Assembly: GCA_965365345.1 (NCBI GenBank)
Contig: CBDUBH010000137.1
Location: 1 to 6,050, forward strand
Source of the DNA: CBDUBH01 sp965365345
GTDB lineage: Bacteria; Bacteroidota; Ignavibacteria; Ignavibacteriales; SURF-24
DNA length: 6,050 bases
Direction: 5' to 3'
The position numbers were made by a program, and so were the translations under genes. The notes beneath the pieces were generated by a model, which worked only from the letters and a program-made list of their open reading frames with translations, was not told the origin of the DNA and ran no database searches. Each line of letters opens with the position of its first letter. Positions within the stretch are counted from its first letter, which is position 1. This document shows, in pieces, positions 1 to 6,050 of this stretch.

Positions 1-145
1 TTTAAGGCGTGATTTTTAAAATTAGAAAAGTGATTTTGAAATTTTACAAACTAATTTAAAGTAATTCATAAACAGGGAATTATATATTTTAGAAAAAATG
101 CCATTCAAACTTTAAAATTGAAAAATATTGATCAAATTTTGAATC

Positions 146-179
146 AAAAAAAATCGAAAAATTGATTTTGAATTTTTCG
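146..179 (-). terminator. Probable Rho-independent terminator of fmt
   Basis: The minus strand has CGAAAAATT (179-171) and AATTTTTCG (163-155), a perfect 9-bp stem with a 7-base loop. One A then precedes a run of eight T (153-146). It lies about 25 bases after the fmt stop. Position and T-run fit an intrinsic terminator, but the stem is AT-rich with only two GC pairs at its base, so efficiency is uncertain in such AT-rich DNA. Confidence 0.6.
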
Positions 180-205
180 TAATTCGTAATTTGTAATTCG
201 TAATT
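174..205. repeat. Heptamer tandem repeat AATTCGT at the fmt stop codon
   Basis: Plus-strand units are a degenerate TTTTCGT (174-180), AATTCGT (181-187), AATTTGT (188-194), AATTCGT (195-201), then a partial AATT that runs into the fmt stop codon (204-206). The repeat lies directly after fmt, and its far end overlaps the stem of the putative terminator. On the minus strand it reads as ACGAATT units. Confidence 0.85.
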
Positions 206-1100
206 AAAATTTGTAGCCGCGCAAAAATTCTTCTATCGTCATTTTTTTTCTGCCTTCCGGCTGAAGTTCTAATATTGAAATTGAATTTTTTCCGCAGCCG
301 AAAATTACTTCTTTTTTATTTTGCAGGATTTCACCGGGAGCTGAATTTGATTCTACAATTTTTGTTTTAAAAACTTTATATGATTTTTCATTATGAACGA
401 AATATGCGCATGGATATGGGGAAAGTCCGCGAACGAGATTATGAATTTCTTCAGCGGATTTTTCCCAATTTATTTTTGAATTTTCTTTTGTGATTTTTGG
501 AGCGGGAGTTGCTAGCGAATTATCCTGTTCGGAAAATTTAAAATTTCCGGATTCGATCAAATTTACTGTTTCCAAAACTGCATCGGCTCCAATCAAACTC
601 ATTTTATCGTGAATGGTTCCTAAATTATCATCATCTTCAATTTTCATTTTCTTTTGAAGAATAATATTCCCGGTATCAACTTTCTCCTGAAGAAAAAAAG
701 TTGTTACGCCTGTTTCTTTTTCACCTTTAATTATTGACCATTGAATCGGAGCGGCACCGCGATATTTAGGTAAAAGCGAACCGTGTAAATTAAAAGACCC
801 TGATTTTGGAATTGTGTAAACTTCTTTCGGCAAAATCCTGAATGCTACGATCACAAAAATATCAGCATCAAATTTTTTCAGTTCAGAAATGAAATTTTCA
901 TCACGCAGATTTTCCGGTTGAAGCACGGGCAAATTATTTTCTACTGCAAATTGTTTTACTGGAGTAAAAGTAATTTTTTGTCCTCTGCCGCGCTCTTTAT
1001 CGGGAGTTGTAACAACTGCGCAAATTTCGTGTTTGCTTTCGTGCAAAATTTTTAAAGATGGAATTGCAAATCCGGGAGTTCCCATAAATACTATTTTCAT
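204..1100 (-). CDS. fmt: Methionyl-tRNA formyltransferase
   Basis: Fmt transfers a formyl group from 10-formyl-tetrahydrofolate to the amino group of initiator Met-tRNA in the cytoplasm, the step that marks it for bacterial translation initiation. The 298-aa protein has the N-terminal Rossmann-type formyltransferase domain (MGTPGFA at 6-12), the Fmt-specific basic loop (TPDKERGRG, 32-40), the family signature HGSLLPKYRGAAPIQW (106-121), and the expected catalytic trio Asn104, His106 and Asp142 (in VDTGN). The C-terminal tRNA-binding domain starts near APKIT (200-204) and includes RGLSPYPCAY (224-233). Length is slightly below the roughly 310-315 aa usual for the family; the ending FLRGYKF looks natural, so it is not truncated. 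The ATG start gives the canonical MKIVFMGTP; only a weak purine-rich stretch lies upstream. It follows def on the same strand but is separated from it by a 262-base gap filled with repeats, so co-transcription is uncertain. Confidence 0.97.
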   Translation of the reverse strand: MKIVFMGTPGFAIPSLKILHESKHEICAVVTTPDKERGRGQKITFTPVKQFAVENNLPVLQPENLRDENFISELKKFDADIFVIVAFRILPKEVYTIPKSGSFNLHGSLLPKYRGAAPIQWSIIKGEKETGVTTFFLQEKVDTGNIILQKKMKIEDDDNLGTIHDKMSLIGADAVLETVNLIESGNFKFSEQDNSLATPAPKITKENSKINWEKSAEEIHNLVRGLSPYPCAYFVHNEKSYKVFKTKIVESNSAPGEILQNKKEVIFGCGKNSISILELQPEGRKKMTIEEFLRGYKF

Positions 1101-1176
1101 ATTTTCACTTTGCGGATTTTTGAATTTTACTGTATTCTTTTTTGAAATTTAATTTTTTAATTAATTTTTCTGCTTT

Positions 1177-1338
1177 GTCATTCCGAACAAATCCCGATTT
1201 AATCGGGATGAGTGAAGGAATCTATGTATTTTTTAGAGTGCTTCGTTGTACCGATAAAATTGTCCCGATAATTATTTGGATCGCAATGACAAAAAACAGA
1301 GGTTGCTTCGTTCCGATTTAATCGGGACTCGTAATGAC
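1177..1338. repeat. Three copies of a GTCATTNCGA...GAAGNAANCT intergenic repeat with nested palindromes
   Basis: The def-fmt gap holds three diverged copies of one unit: copy A on the plus strand (1177-1223), copy B on the minus strand (1290-1235) and copy C on the minus strand (1338-1300). Each begins GTCATTNCGA and ends in GAAG plus a CANCT/AATCT-like tail. Between these ends, copies A and C carry a CCGATTTAATCGG-type palindrome: perfect 9-bp arms at 1191-1209 in A, and 1310-1328 with one G-T pair in C. A and B face each other, and their outer 12 bases (1175-1186 against 1281-1292) pair with one mismatch, so a transcript through the gap could fold into a long hairpin. It resembles the widespread 'GTCATTGCGA' family of non-coding repeats seen in many metagenomic genomes (from memory). 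No reading frame is apparent. Confidence 0.85.
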
Positions 1339-1341
1339 AGC

Positions 1342-1365
1342 AATCTTTTAATCTTTGAATCTTTA
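1342..1365. repeat. Short tandem repeat, three 8-base units, at the def stop codon
   Basis: AATCTTTT, AATCTTTG and AATCTTTA follow one another without gaps on the plus strand, differing only at the eighth base. The last unit contains the def stop codon (complement of 1363-1365), so the repeat lies directly downstream of def in its direction of transcription. Confidence 0.8.
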
Positions 1366-1914
1366 AATTTCTTTTTCAGTGATCGGATAATCTACATCCA
1401 CTTTTCTATTCTTAATTTCAATCAAATCTTTTTTAACCGATTTTTTTAATCTTTCTTCTAATCTATCTGTAAAAAAAGTTCCTTTAAGATGATCGTATTC
1501 ATGCTGAATTACGCGTGCAAAAAGATCATCTGCTTCAATTGAATGCTCTTTCATATTCGTATCGAAAAATTTAATTTGGATCATTGCCGGACGAACAACA
1601 TCGGCGCGCAAATTCGGAAGACTCAAACATCCTTCTTCCATTTCATCCAATTCTTCAGAGCGCGCAACTATTTTGGGATTTATCATTACAACCGGTTTAA
1701 TTTTTTCAAGGCCTTCAACCGGAGAAACATCGATCACAAAAAAAGCTTTATCAATTCCAACTTGATTTGCTGCAAGTCCTATTCCGTTTGCATTTCGCAT
1801 AGTATCGAACATACTTTTAATTTCAGCAATGGTTTGTGAATCTATATCTTTTACCGGCTGAACTTTTTTTCTTAAAATTTTATCGCCGTAAATTGTAATT
1901 GGCAAAATTGACAT
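1363..1914 (-). CDS. def: Peptide deformylase
   Basis: Def is a cytosolic metalloenzyme, usually iron-dependent, that removes the N-formyl group from nascent proteins as they leave the ribosome. All three family motifs are present in the 183-aa protein: motif 1 GIGLAANQVG (44-53, with Gln51), motif 2 EGCLSLP (94-100, metal ligand Cys96) and motif 3 QHEYDHLKG (137-145, metal ligands His138 and His142, catalytic Glu139). Length is typical for the family, and the EGCLSLP form of motif 2 with a short C-terminal extension fits a type I-like enzyme. The ATG start lies 6 bases after the stop of the upstream membrane-protein gene, and its AAGGAG ribosome-binding site sits inside the end of that gene, so translation is probably coupled. 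The partner enzyme Fmt is encoded next downstream. A shorter open frame on the opposite strand is an artefact of this gene. Confidence 0.98.
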   Translation of the reverse strand: MSILPITIYGDKILRKKVQPVKDIDSQTIAEIKSMFDTMRNANGIGLAANQVGIDKAFFVIDVSPVEGLEKIKPVVMINPKIVARSEELDEMEEGCLSLPNLRADVVRPAMIQIKFFDTNMKEHSIEADDLFARVIQHEYDHLKGTFFTDRLEERLKKSVKKDLIEIKNRKVDVDYPITEKEI

Positions 1915-1920
1915 TTTATT

Positions 1921-2829
1921 TTATACTCCTTGATGAATTTCCTCAACACTAGCAAATATAATCGGTGCGTTTATATCTTTATAAAGTGTAATTTCTGTTG
2001 CACTGAAAAGCATTCGTACTATCAATCTGAATAAAATTAATAACTGCTGTATTATAAATGCAAACAGAAAATAAAAATAAGTTGATTTCGGAACAATGTT
2101 ATCAATCACATTGTAAACTACCGCTCCGAAAGCACCAAGCAAAGATACAAAAATAAAAACACCAAAAGCCTTGCTAAAGTTTTCTTTTAAAAATTTGATC
2201 GTAAAAATTATTTCGTTATAAATATCATTATTGTCTTTTACCGCAATCGCAACTTTTATATAATCTGACATTATACTTACAATTCCGATAAAAAAGATAA
2301 GCAGTATATAACGGATTGCGCGTAAGATAAATTCAAGCGCTGCATTTTCTTTATTTGCGAAAGCGTAAATTAAAACATCACCTAACAGATCATTCAATAT
2401 AAATGCGATCGCGTAAAATATAATTGAAAGTAAAAGCACTTTTGCAAAACGATACCAGTATTTTACTCCGCCGTAAAAAAAATCAACGTAATAATTTTTT
2501 TTATTGTTATGGAAAACCGAAAGCAATCCGCCTACATAAAAATTCTGAATCAAAATGTAAATTCCCGCAAGTCCGTAAATCAAATACGGAATTTGCGAAA
2601 TATTTGTTGCGTAAATTTGCTTGAATTGCAAGAACCAAATGTAATCAAATTCATAAATAACTTTTTTACTTAAATTAGAGTGCAAAAGATTATCGCTTAA
2701 AATATAATAAAGCGGCAATGAAAGCACGAACGAAAACGCAAGATTTGTTCCCCAAAAAAGCCAAAGGAATTTTACGTTATCATAAATTAATCTGAATCCG
2801 CTTTGAAGAATATCTTTAAAGTTTTTCAT
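1921..2829 (-). CDS. Polytopic membrane protein, unknown function
   Basis: I do not recognise this 302-aa protein as a named family. It has about six hydrophobic segments, at roughly residues 20-45, 80-104, 129-145, 167-187, 221-245 and 250-276, separated by short lysine- and asparagine-rich loops. It has no signal peptide and no visible catalytic motif. The overall plan (short cytoplasmic N-terminus, then helices with loops such as YVGGLLSVF) recalls bacterial inner-membrane proteins of the DUF975/DUF4013 kind, but that is only an impression. I chose the ATG at 2829 rather than an in-frame TTG at 2868, because it forms a 4-base ATGA overlap with the stop of the upstream M1-like gene, a classic sign of translational coupling. 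The def ribosome-binding site is embedded in its last codons. The tight packing suggests joint expression with the M1-like protein and def; a functional link to the former, also membrane-bound, is inferred. Confidence 0.85.
   Translation of the reverse strand: MKNFKDILQSGFRLIYDNVKFLWLFWGTNLAFSFVLSLPLYYILSDNLLHSNLSKKVIYEFDYIWFLQFKQIYATNISQIPYLIYGLAGIYILIQNFYVGGLLSVFHNNKKNYYVDFFYGGVKYWYRFAKVLLLSIIFYAIAFILNDLLGDVLIYAFANKENAALEFILRAIRYILLIFFIGIVSIMSDYIKVAIAVKDNNDIYNEIIFTIKFLKENFSKAFGVFIFVSLLGAFGAVVYNVIDNIVPKSTYFYFLFAFIIQQLLILFRLIVRMLFSATEITLYKDINAPIIFASVEEIHQGV
1926..1931 (-). promoter_or_regulatory. Ribosome-binding site of def inside the upstream gene
   Basis: The minus strand reads AAGGAG, 11 bases before the def ATG at 1914. 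It lies within the last codons (CAA GGA GTA) of the upstream membrane-protein gene. It is the clearest Shine-Dalgarno match in the window; the other genes have only weak purine stretches. Its placement inside the preceding reading frame supports translational coupling. Confidence 0.75.
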
Positions 2830-4856
2830 GCAATGCTTCCCATTATCAGAAAAAGATTTTGGATCCAAAAAAACCAGCGTGCCGAAAAACTTAAACTTCC
2901 GCCGTAATGTTTATCAATTATATATGAATTATTTGCAAAATTTACGTCCAGCAAATTTTTTCTAAAAGGATCAACTTCCGCGCCCAAAGCTATATTCTTA
3001 GTTTTGAAATAAAACTTTTTACGATTTTCATCATCATTCCAAAATTGCTTCAACGTATCTTTATCAGTGTAAAAAACAATTTCATTTTTGAAAAATCCCG
3101 CGCCGGAACGTTTTACTGAAACTTCATATTCATCAATGTTTACATTCTTAACGTGTTCAATTTTGTAATCAAAGGTAAAAGCACTTTCATAAAAATTTAT
3201 AATGAACCAATCCAAATTTTGTCCGCTTGTTTTTTCAGCAATATTCCAAAAATCATTTGCACCGGGATTTTCAAATTTGAAATCATCAAAATAATTTTTC
3301 AGAATTTTAATAAAAATATCTTTCCCCAAATATCTTTCAAGTGAATGCAGCATTAACTGTGGCTTTGCTGAAGATTGAATAAAATAAATTTCACTCTCAT
3401 GAAAATCATCTAAACTTTCCGAAATTGAGATCGCCGGATCTTTATAATACGGCTGCAACATTTTCGCGCCTTCTGGAATTTTATATTTTTCGAGAGAATA
3501 GACAAGCGGTATTTCATTGTACGAAATTAAATTCAAACCGAATATGGGATAATGCCCAAAAAGTTTAAAATCCAAAAATGAATTTCCGTAATTCTCAATT
3601 AAAATCTTTTCAGCAACAAATGATGAAATTCCTTCACTCAGCCATCCATCTAAAAATGGATTGATCTTTATCACACTGCCGAAATAAATTTTTGCAAGAT
3701 TATTTAAAATTGTCTTTTCCGGATTATGTGTTTCGATTGGAGAAAACAATTCCGCATTTACCGTGATCAAATTTGATATGGCTTTTAAAGATACATTATT
3801 AGTTTTCGGAAGGTCTGATAATGTTAAAGTTTTATAAGGAAATTTCCCGATATTATTTTCAAAATAATTCAAACCGTTTATCAATGCGGATCTGTATCTT
3901 TCAAAATATTTTTCGCGGTCAGGTAAAATGAAAATATTAATTTTTACACCTGCAGAATTTTTATTTTTATAATTGAATGAATGTTCAATTAAATTTTCGG
4001 ATGCAAGCCAGGTAAAGTTCGAAATTTTATTTTCATTAAAAGTATAAATCACTCTTCCCTGTTTTACTTTTTTAGAGAGTAAATTTCCTGTTGCTGCAAT
4101 TTTAAACTTTTCAGGGACGCTCAAATTTACGGAGTAATTTGCAAAATTTGAAAATGAATTTCCTGATGAATTGAAATTTTGATTTATCCATTTTCCATTT
4201 GCATAAAAGCAGACTTTCGGAAACCATTCATCAAAAAAATAAAAATCCTTGTTTGCAGAATATCCGAAAAGTTTTGTTGATCTCGGAATTTTCAGATCGT
4301 ATTTAATTTTTATTTCGATATGATTTTCTTTTTGCATTTCAACAGGAAGAATTATTTTTGCAATTGTACTGTCAAATTTATTTTTCCCGTTCTCATAAAT
4401 CAGCTCTGAAGTTTTCCCTTCAATAAAAAATTCCTTTATCAAAAATTTTGAACGGTTTTCTGGATTCAATTTTATTCCGCTTTCTTTTAGGAAACCGGTT
4501 TTATCATTTGCTAATGAATTTGCATTCAGTGAGAAATAAATTTCGTTTGTGGGAAATTTGGAATTATCTTCCCAAATTATTAATTGTTCGACTGATAGGA
4601 TGTTTTCTTCGGAATTAAGCGCAGCGTTTATTTTGTAATTTGTTGTGGATTCAAATTCACTTCTTTCAAAATTATTTTCTTGAATATTATTTACTGATGA
4701 TTCTGTTTTTAATGTATCATCATTAAATTTTTCAATACCGGACTGATCATTTTTTTCATTTTTGAATAATGAATCACCATTCAATATTTCATTGTTGAAA
4801 AATATCATTCCGCATAGTGCGAAAAACAGAATTAACGTAAATAGATTTTTCTTCAT
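2826..4856 (-). CDS. M1 peptidase-like membrane-anchored protein, probably catalytically inactive
   Basis: This 676-aa protein has the layout of the M1 (gluzincin) aminopeptidase family. A charged N-terminus and hydrophobic stretch (about 5-20) is followed by a beta-rich N-terminal domain, the family-like segment FPYKTLTLSDLP (339-350), the catalytic-domain segment ending in WLSEGISSF (405-413), helical repeats with SGQNLDWF (544-551), and a C-terminal beta domain with EVDPFRKNLLDVN (627-639). It ends in a hydrophobic run (661-676). The zinc motif HEXXH is replaced by NNLAK (385-389), while the third ligand position, Glu408, keeps the exact family spacing of 18 residues. The GxMEN motif is also absent. 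Peptidase activity is therefore unlikely; a binding or scaffold role outside the cytoplasm is inferred. I prefer the ATG at 4856, which gives a signal/anchor-like start, over the TTG at 4901, which would sit inside the putative promoter. The stop overlaps the next gene (ATGA). Confidence 0.85.
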   Translation of the reverse strand: MKKNLFTLILFFALCGMIFFNNEILNGDSLFKNEKNDQSGIEKFNDDTLKTESSVNNIQENNFERSEFESTTNYKINAALNSEENILSVEQLIIWEDNSKFPTNEIYFSLNANSLANDKTGFLKESGIKLNPENRSKFLIKEFFIEGKTSELIYENGKNKFDSTIAKIILPVEMQKENHIEIKIKYDLKIPRSTKLFGYSANKDFYFFDEWFPKVCFYANGKWINQNFNSSGNSFSNFANYSVNLSVPEKFKIAATGNLLSKKVKQGRVIYTFNENKISNFTWLASENLIEHSFNYKNKNSAGVKINIFILPDREKYFERYRSALINGLNYFENNIGKFPYKTLTLSDLPKTNNVSLKAISNLITVNAELFSPIETHNPEKTILNNLAKIYFGSVIKINPFLDGWLSEGISSFVAEKILIENYGNSFLDFKLFGHYPIFGLNLISYNEIPLVYSLEKYKIPEGAKMLQPYYKDPAISISESLDDFHESEIYFIQSSAKPQLMLHSLERYLGKDIFIKILKNYFDDFKFENPGANDFWNIAEKTSGQNLDWFIINFYESAFTFDYKIEHVKNVNIDEYEVSVKRSGAGFFKNEIVFYTDKDTLKQFWNDDENRKKFYFKTKNIALGAEVDPFRKNLLDVNFANNSYIIDKHYGGSLSFSARWFFWIQNLFLIMGSIA

Positions 4857-4886
4857 TAACCTTAAAAATAATTTTATTTCATAATA

Positions 4887-4894
4887 CAAAGATA
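4887..4894 (-). promoter_or_regulatory. Putative Bacteroidota-type -7 promoter element
   Basis: The minus strand reads TATCTTTG, an exact match to the Bacteroidota -7 consensus TAnnTTTG. It lies 30 bases before the preferred ATG of the M1-like gene and downstream of the dnaK terminator, as expected for a new transcription unit. The matching -33 TTTG box is not clear; only a T-rich stretch (about 4913-4920) lies at that distance. In AT-rich DNA a chance match is possible. Confidence 0.5.
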
Positions 4895-4922
4895 AATACA
4901 AAATATCTTTTTAAAAAATTAC

Positions 4923-4956
4923 AAAAAAAAGCCCGCATGAAATTCAAGCGGGCTTT
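4923..4956 (-). terminator. Rho-independent terminator of dnaK
   Basis: On the minus strand, AAAGCCCGC (4956-4948) and GCGGGCTTT (4936-4928) form a perfect 9-bp stem around an 11-base loop. A run of eight T follows (4930-4923, three of them in the stem). The GC core in otherwise AT-rich DNA, just after the dnaK stop codon, makes this a convincing intrinsic terminator that separates dnaK from the downstream cluster. Confidence 0.93.
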
Positions 4957-4977
4957 AGAGTAGTTTGATCAATCTGA

Positions 4978-6050
4978 TTAACTGTTTTTATCTTTGTCTT
5001 TGTCTTTATCTTTTTCTTCGTCATCAACAACTTCATAAGAAGCATCCTGAACATTATCTTTACTTCCGGTTTGCTCTTGTTGATTTCCCTGCGCGTTTCC
5101 GGCGAAATCTTGCGGAGCGCCTTGTTCAGCACCCGGCTGTTGATACATTTGAGAAGCGGCTTCGCTCCAGACTTTGTTCAACGAATCAACTGCCGATTTA
5201 ATATTTTCGGTGTTGTTTGATGCAATTGCATCTTCAACTTTTTTGATTTCGCTTTCAAGTTTACTTTTTGTATCTGCTGGAATTTTATCTTTCAATTCAT
5301 CAAGTTGTTTTTTTGTTTGGAATACCAACGAATCCGCATTGTTCTTAACTTCAATGGATTCTTTACGTTTTTTATCTTCGGCAGCATTTTCTTTTGCTGC
5401 ATTTTTCATTTTTTCAACTTCTTCTTTTGAAAGTCCGCTTGAAGATGTAATTCTTATGCTTTGCTCTTTTCCGGTGCCTTTATCTTTTGCAGCAACATGA
5501 AGAATTCCGTTTGCATCAATATCAAAAGTAACTTCAATTTGCGGTACTCCGCGCGGTGCCGGTGGAATTCCATCCAAGTGGAATCTTCCTAGAGTTCTGT
5601 TATCGCCTGCCATTGATCTTTCACCTTGAAGAACATGAATTTCAACAGATGGCTGACTATCAGATGCGGTTGAAAATACTTCGCTTTTCTTTGTCGGAAT
5701 TGTTGTGTTAGCTTGAATTAATACTGTCATTACACCGCCAAGAGTTTCAATTCCAAGTGAAAGCGGAGTAACGTCAAGTAATAAAACGTCTTTAACTTCA
5801 CCGGTTAAAACACCGCCTTGAATTGCAGCGCCAACAGCAACTACTTCATCCGGGTTAACTCCTTTGTGCGGTTCTTTTCCGAATAGATTTTTAACTAACT
5901 CCTGAACTTTCGGAACGCGAGTTGAACCGCCAACCAAAATTACTTCATCAATTTGTGAAGGAGTAACTCCTGCATCTTTCATCGCTTTTTCGCAAGGACC
6001 GGCAGTTCTTTGAATCAAATCATCAATCAATTGCTCAAATTTTGCGCGGG
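4978..6050 (-). CDS. dnaK: Chaperone DnaK (Hsp70), C-terminal part, 5' end outside window
   Basis: DnaK is the ATP-driven cytosolic Hsp70 that binds exposed hydrophobic segments of unfolded proteins, working with DnaJ and GrpE. The window holds the last 356 codons of about 630-640; reading starts in frame at RAKFEQL, so the leftmost in-window TTG is not the start. Visible in order are the end of the ATPase domain (ILVGGSTRVPKVQ, about 37-49 of the fragment; NPDEVVAVGAAIQGG, 65-79), the interdomain linker DVLLLDVTPLSLG (87-99), the substrate-binding beta-sandwich (to about 205, with FDIDANGILHVAAKDKGTG), the helical lid (about 206-296), and a disordered Gln/Gly-rich tail. The tail reaches the usual acidic EVVDDEE end but continues as alternating Lys-Asp to KNS. 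No frameshift is seen. A strong terminator follows 22 bases after the stop. The promoter and any heat-shock operator lie outside the window. Confidence 0.98.
   Translation of the reverse strand, partial: RAKFEQLIDDLIQRTAGPCEKAMKDAGVTPSQIDEVILVGGSTRVPKVQELVKNLFGKEPHKGVNPDEVVAVGAAIQGGVLTGEVKDVLLLDVTPLSLGIETLGGVMTVLIQANTTIPTKKSEVFSTASDSQPSVEIHVLQGERSMAGDNRTLGRFHLDGIPPAPRGVPQIEVTFDIDANGILHVAAKDKGTGKEQSIRITSSSGLSKEEVEKMKNAAKENAAEDKKRKESIEVKNNADSLVFQTKKQLDELKDKIPADTKSKLESEIKKVEDAIASNNTENIKSAVDSLNKVWSEAASQMYQQPGAEQGAPQDFAGNAQGNQQEQTGSKDNVQDASYEVVDDEEKDKDKDKDKNS

Noticed and set aside
1144..1151. TAAATTTC upstream of fmt as a -7 promoter element
   Set aside because: It misses the final G of TAnnTTTG and has no clear -33 box; such near matches are expected by chance in DNA this AT-rich.
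1177..1338. CRISPR array or insertion sequence in the def-fmt gap
   Set aside because: Only three diverged copies occur, in mixed orientation and without regular spacers, and there is no transposase frame or target-site duplication.
1543..1839. 98-codon open frame on the plus strand opposite def
   Set aside because: It lies wholly within def on the other strand, has no recognisable motif, and def carries all its family motifs.
2424..3344. Short plus-strand open frames opposite the membrane-protein gene (2424-2624) and the M1-like gene (3153-3344)
   Set aside because: They are fully antisense to longer coherent genes, with no motif and no supporting start signal.
4765..4811. Possible lipoprotein signal at the Cys in the N-terminal hydrophobic stretch of the M1-like protein
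   Set aside because: The residues before the Cys read FAL, with Leu rather than Gly/Ala/Ser at -1, which does not fit a normal lipobox.
4857..4901. Upstream TTG start giving 15 extra residues on the M1-like protein
   Set aside because: It would place the start upstream of the TATCTTTG promoter element and put extra residues ahead of a good Lys-Lys plus hydrophobic signal/anchor. The ATG at 4856 fits better.
4944..5201. Short open frames on both strands around the dnaK 3' end and terminator (4944-5132 minus, 4965-5201 plus)
   Set aside because: They overlap the dnaK coding end, and one runs into the terminator stem. Their Lys/Thr/Ile-rich or Leu/Cys-rich sequences are frame-shifted readings of the Lys-Asp repeat region.
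5174..5500. 108-codon open frame on the plus strand opposite dnaK
   Set aside because: Long antisense frames opposite dnaK are a well-known codon-use artefact. The translation is Ser/Phe-rich and low in complexity.

Overview
This is a low-GC, AT-rich window. All five genes lie on the minus strand, so transcription runs from right to left. Bacteroidota/Ignavibacteriota-type features are a TAnnTTTG-like promoter element, mostly weak Shine-Dalgarno signals, short AT-rich tandem repeats after genes, and GTCATTNCGA-type intergenic repeats. The proteins look most like those of the Ignavibacteria/Chlorobi side of that group. This assignment is a judgement from sequence style, not from a search.

Layout in transcription order: (1) 6050-4978, the C-terminal 356 codons of dnaK, cut by the window edge, followed by a strong Rho-independent terminator (4956-4923). 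(2) A short promoter region (about 4920-4857). (3) A tight three-gene cluster: a 676-aa M1-peptidase-like membrane-anchored protein (4856-2826), a 302-aa polytopic membrane protein of unknown function (2829-1921) that overlaps the previous gene by 4 bases (ATGA), and def, peptide deformylase (1914-1363), only 6 bases further on. (4) A 262-base gap holding three diverged copies of a palindromic intergenic repeat (1338-1177). (5) fmt, methionyl-tRNA formyltransferase (1100-204), followed by a short heptamer repeat, a probable terminator (179-146) and about 145 bases of AT-rich sequence in which I see no gene.

Fmt and Def are functionally paired: Fmt formylates initiator Met-tRNA, and Def removes the formyl group from the nascent chain. 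DnaK is the Hsp70 chaperone. Together they give the window a 'start of translation and folding of new proteins' flavour, although dnaK has its own terminator.

The most unusual item is the M1-like protein. The family's overall layout is intact, including the glutamate 18 residues after the zinc motif position. However, HEXXH reads NNLAK and the GxMEN substrate-binding motif is also gone, so it is very probably a catalytically dead pseudopeptidase kept as a membrane-anchored extracytoplasmic domain and translationally linked to the unknown membrane protein. No mobile element, CRISPR array, tRNA or rRNA was seen.
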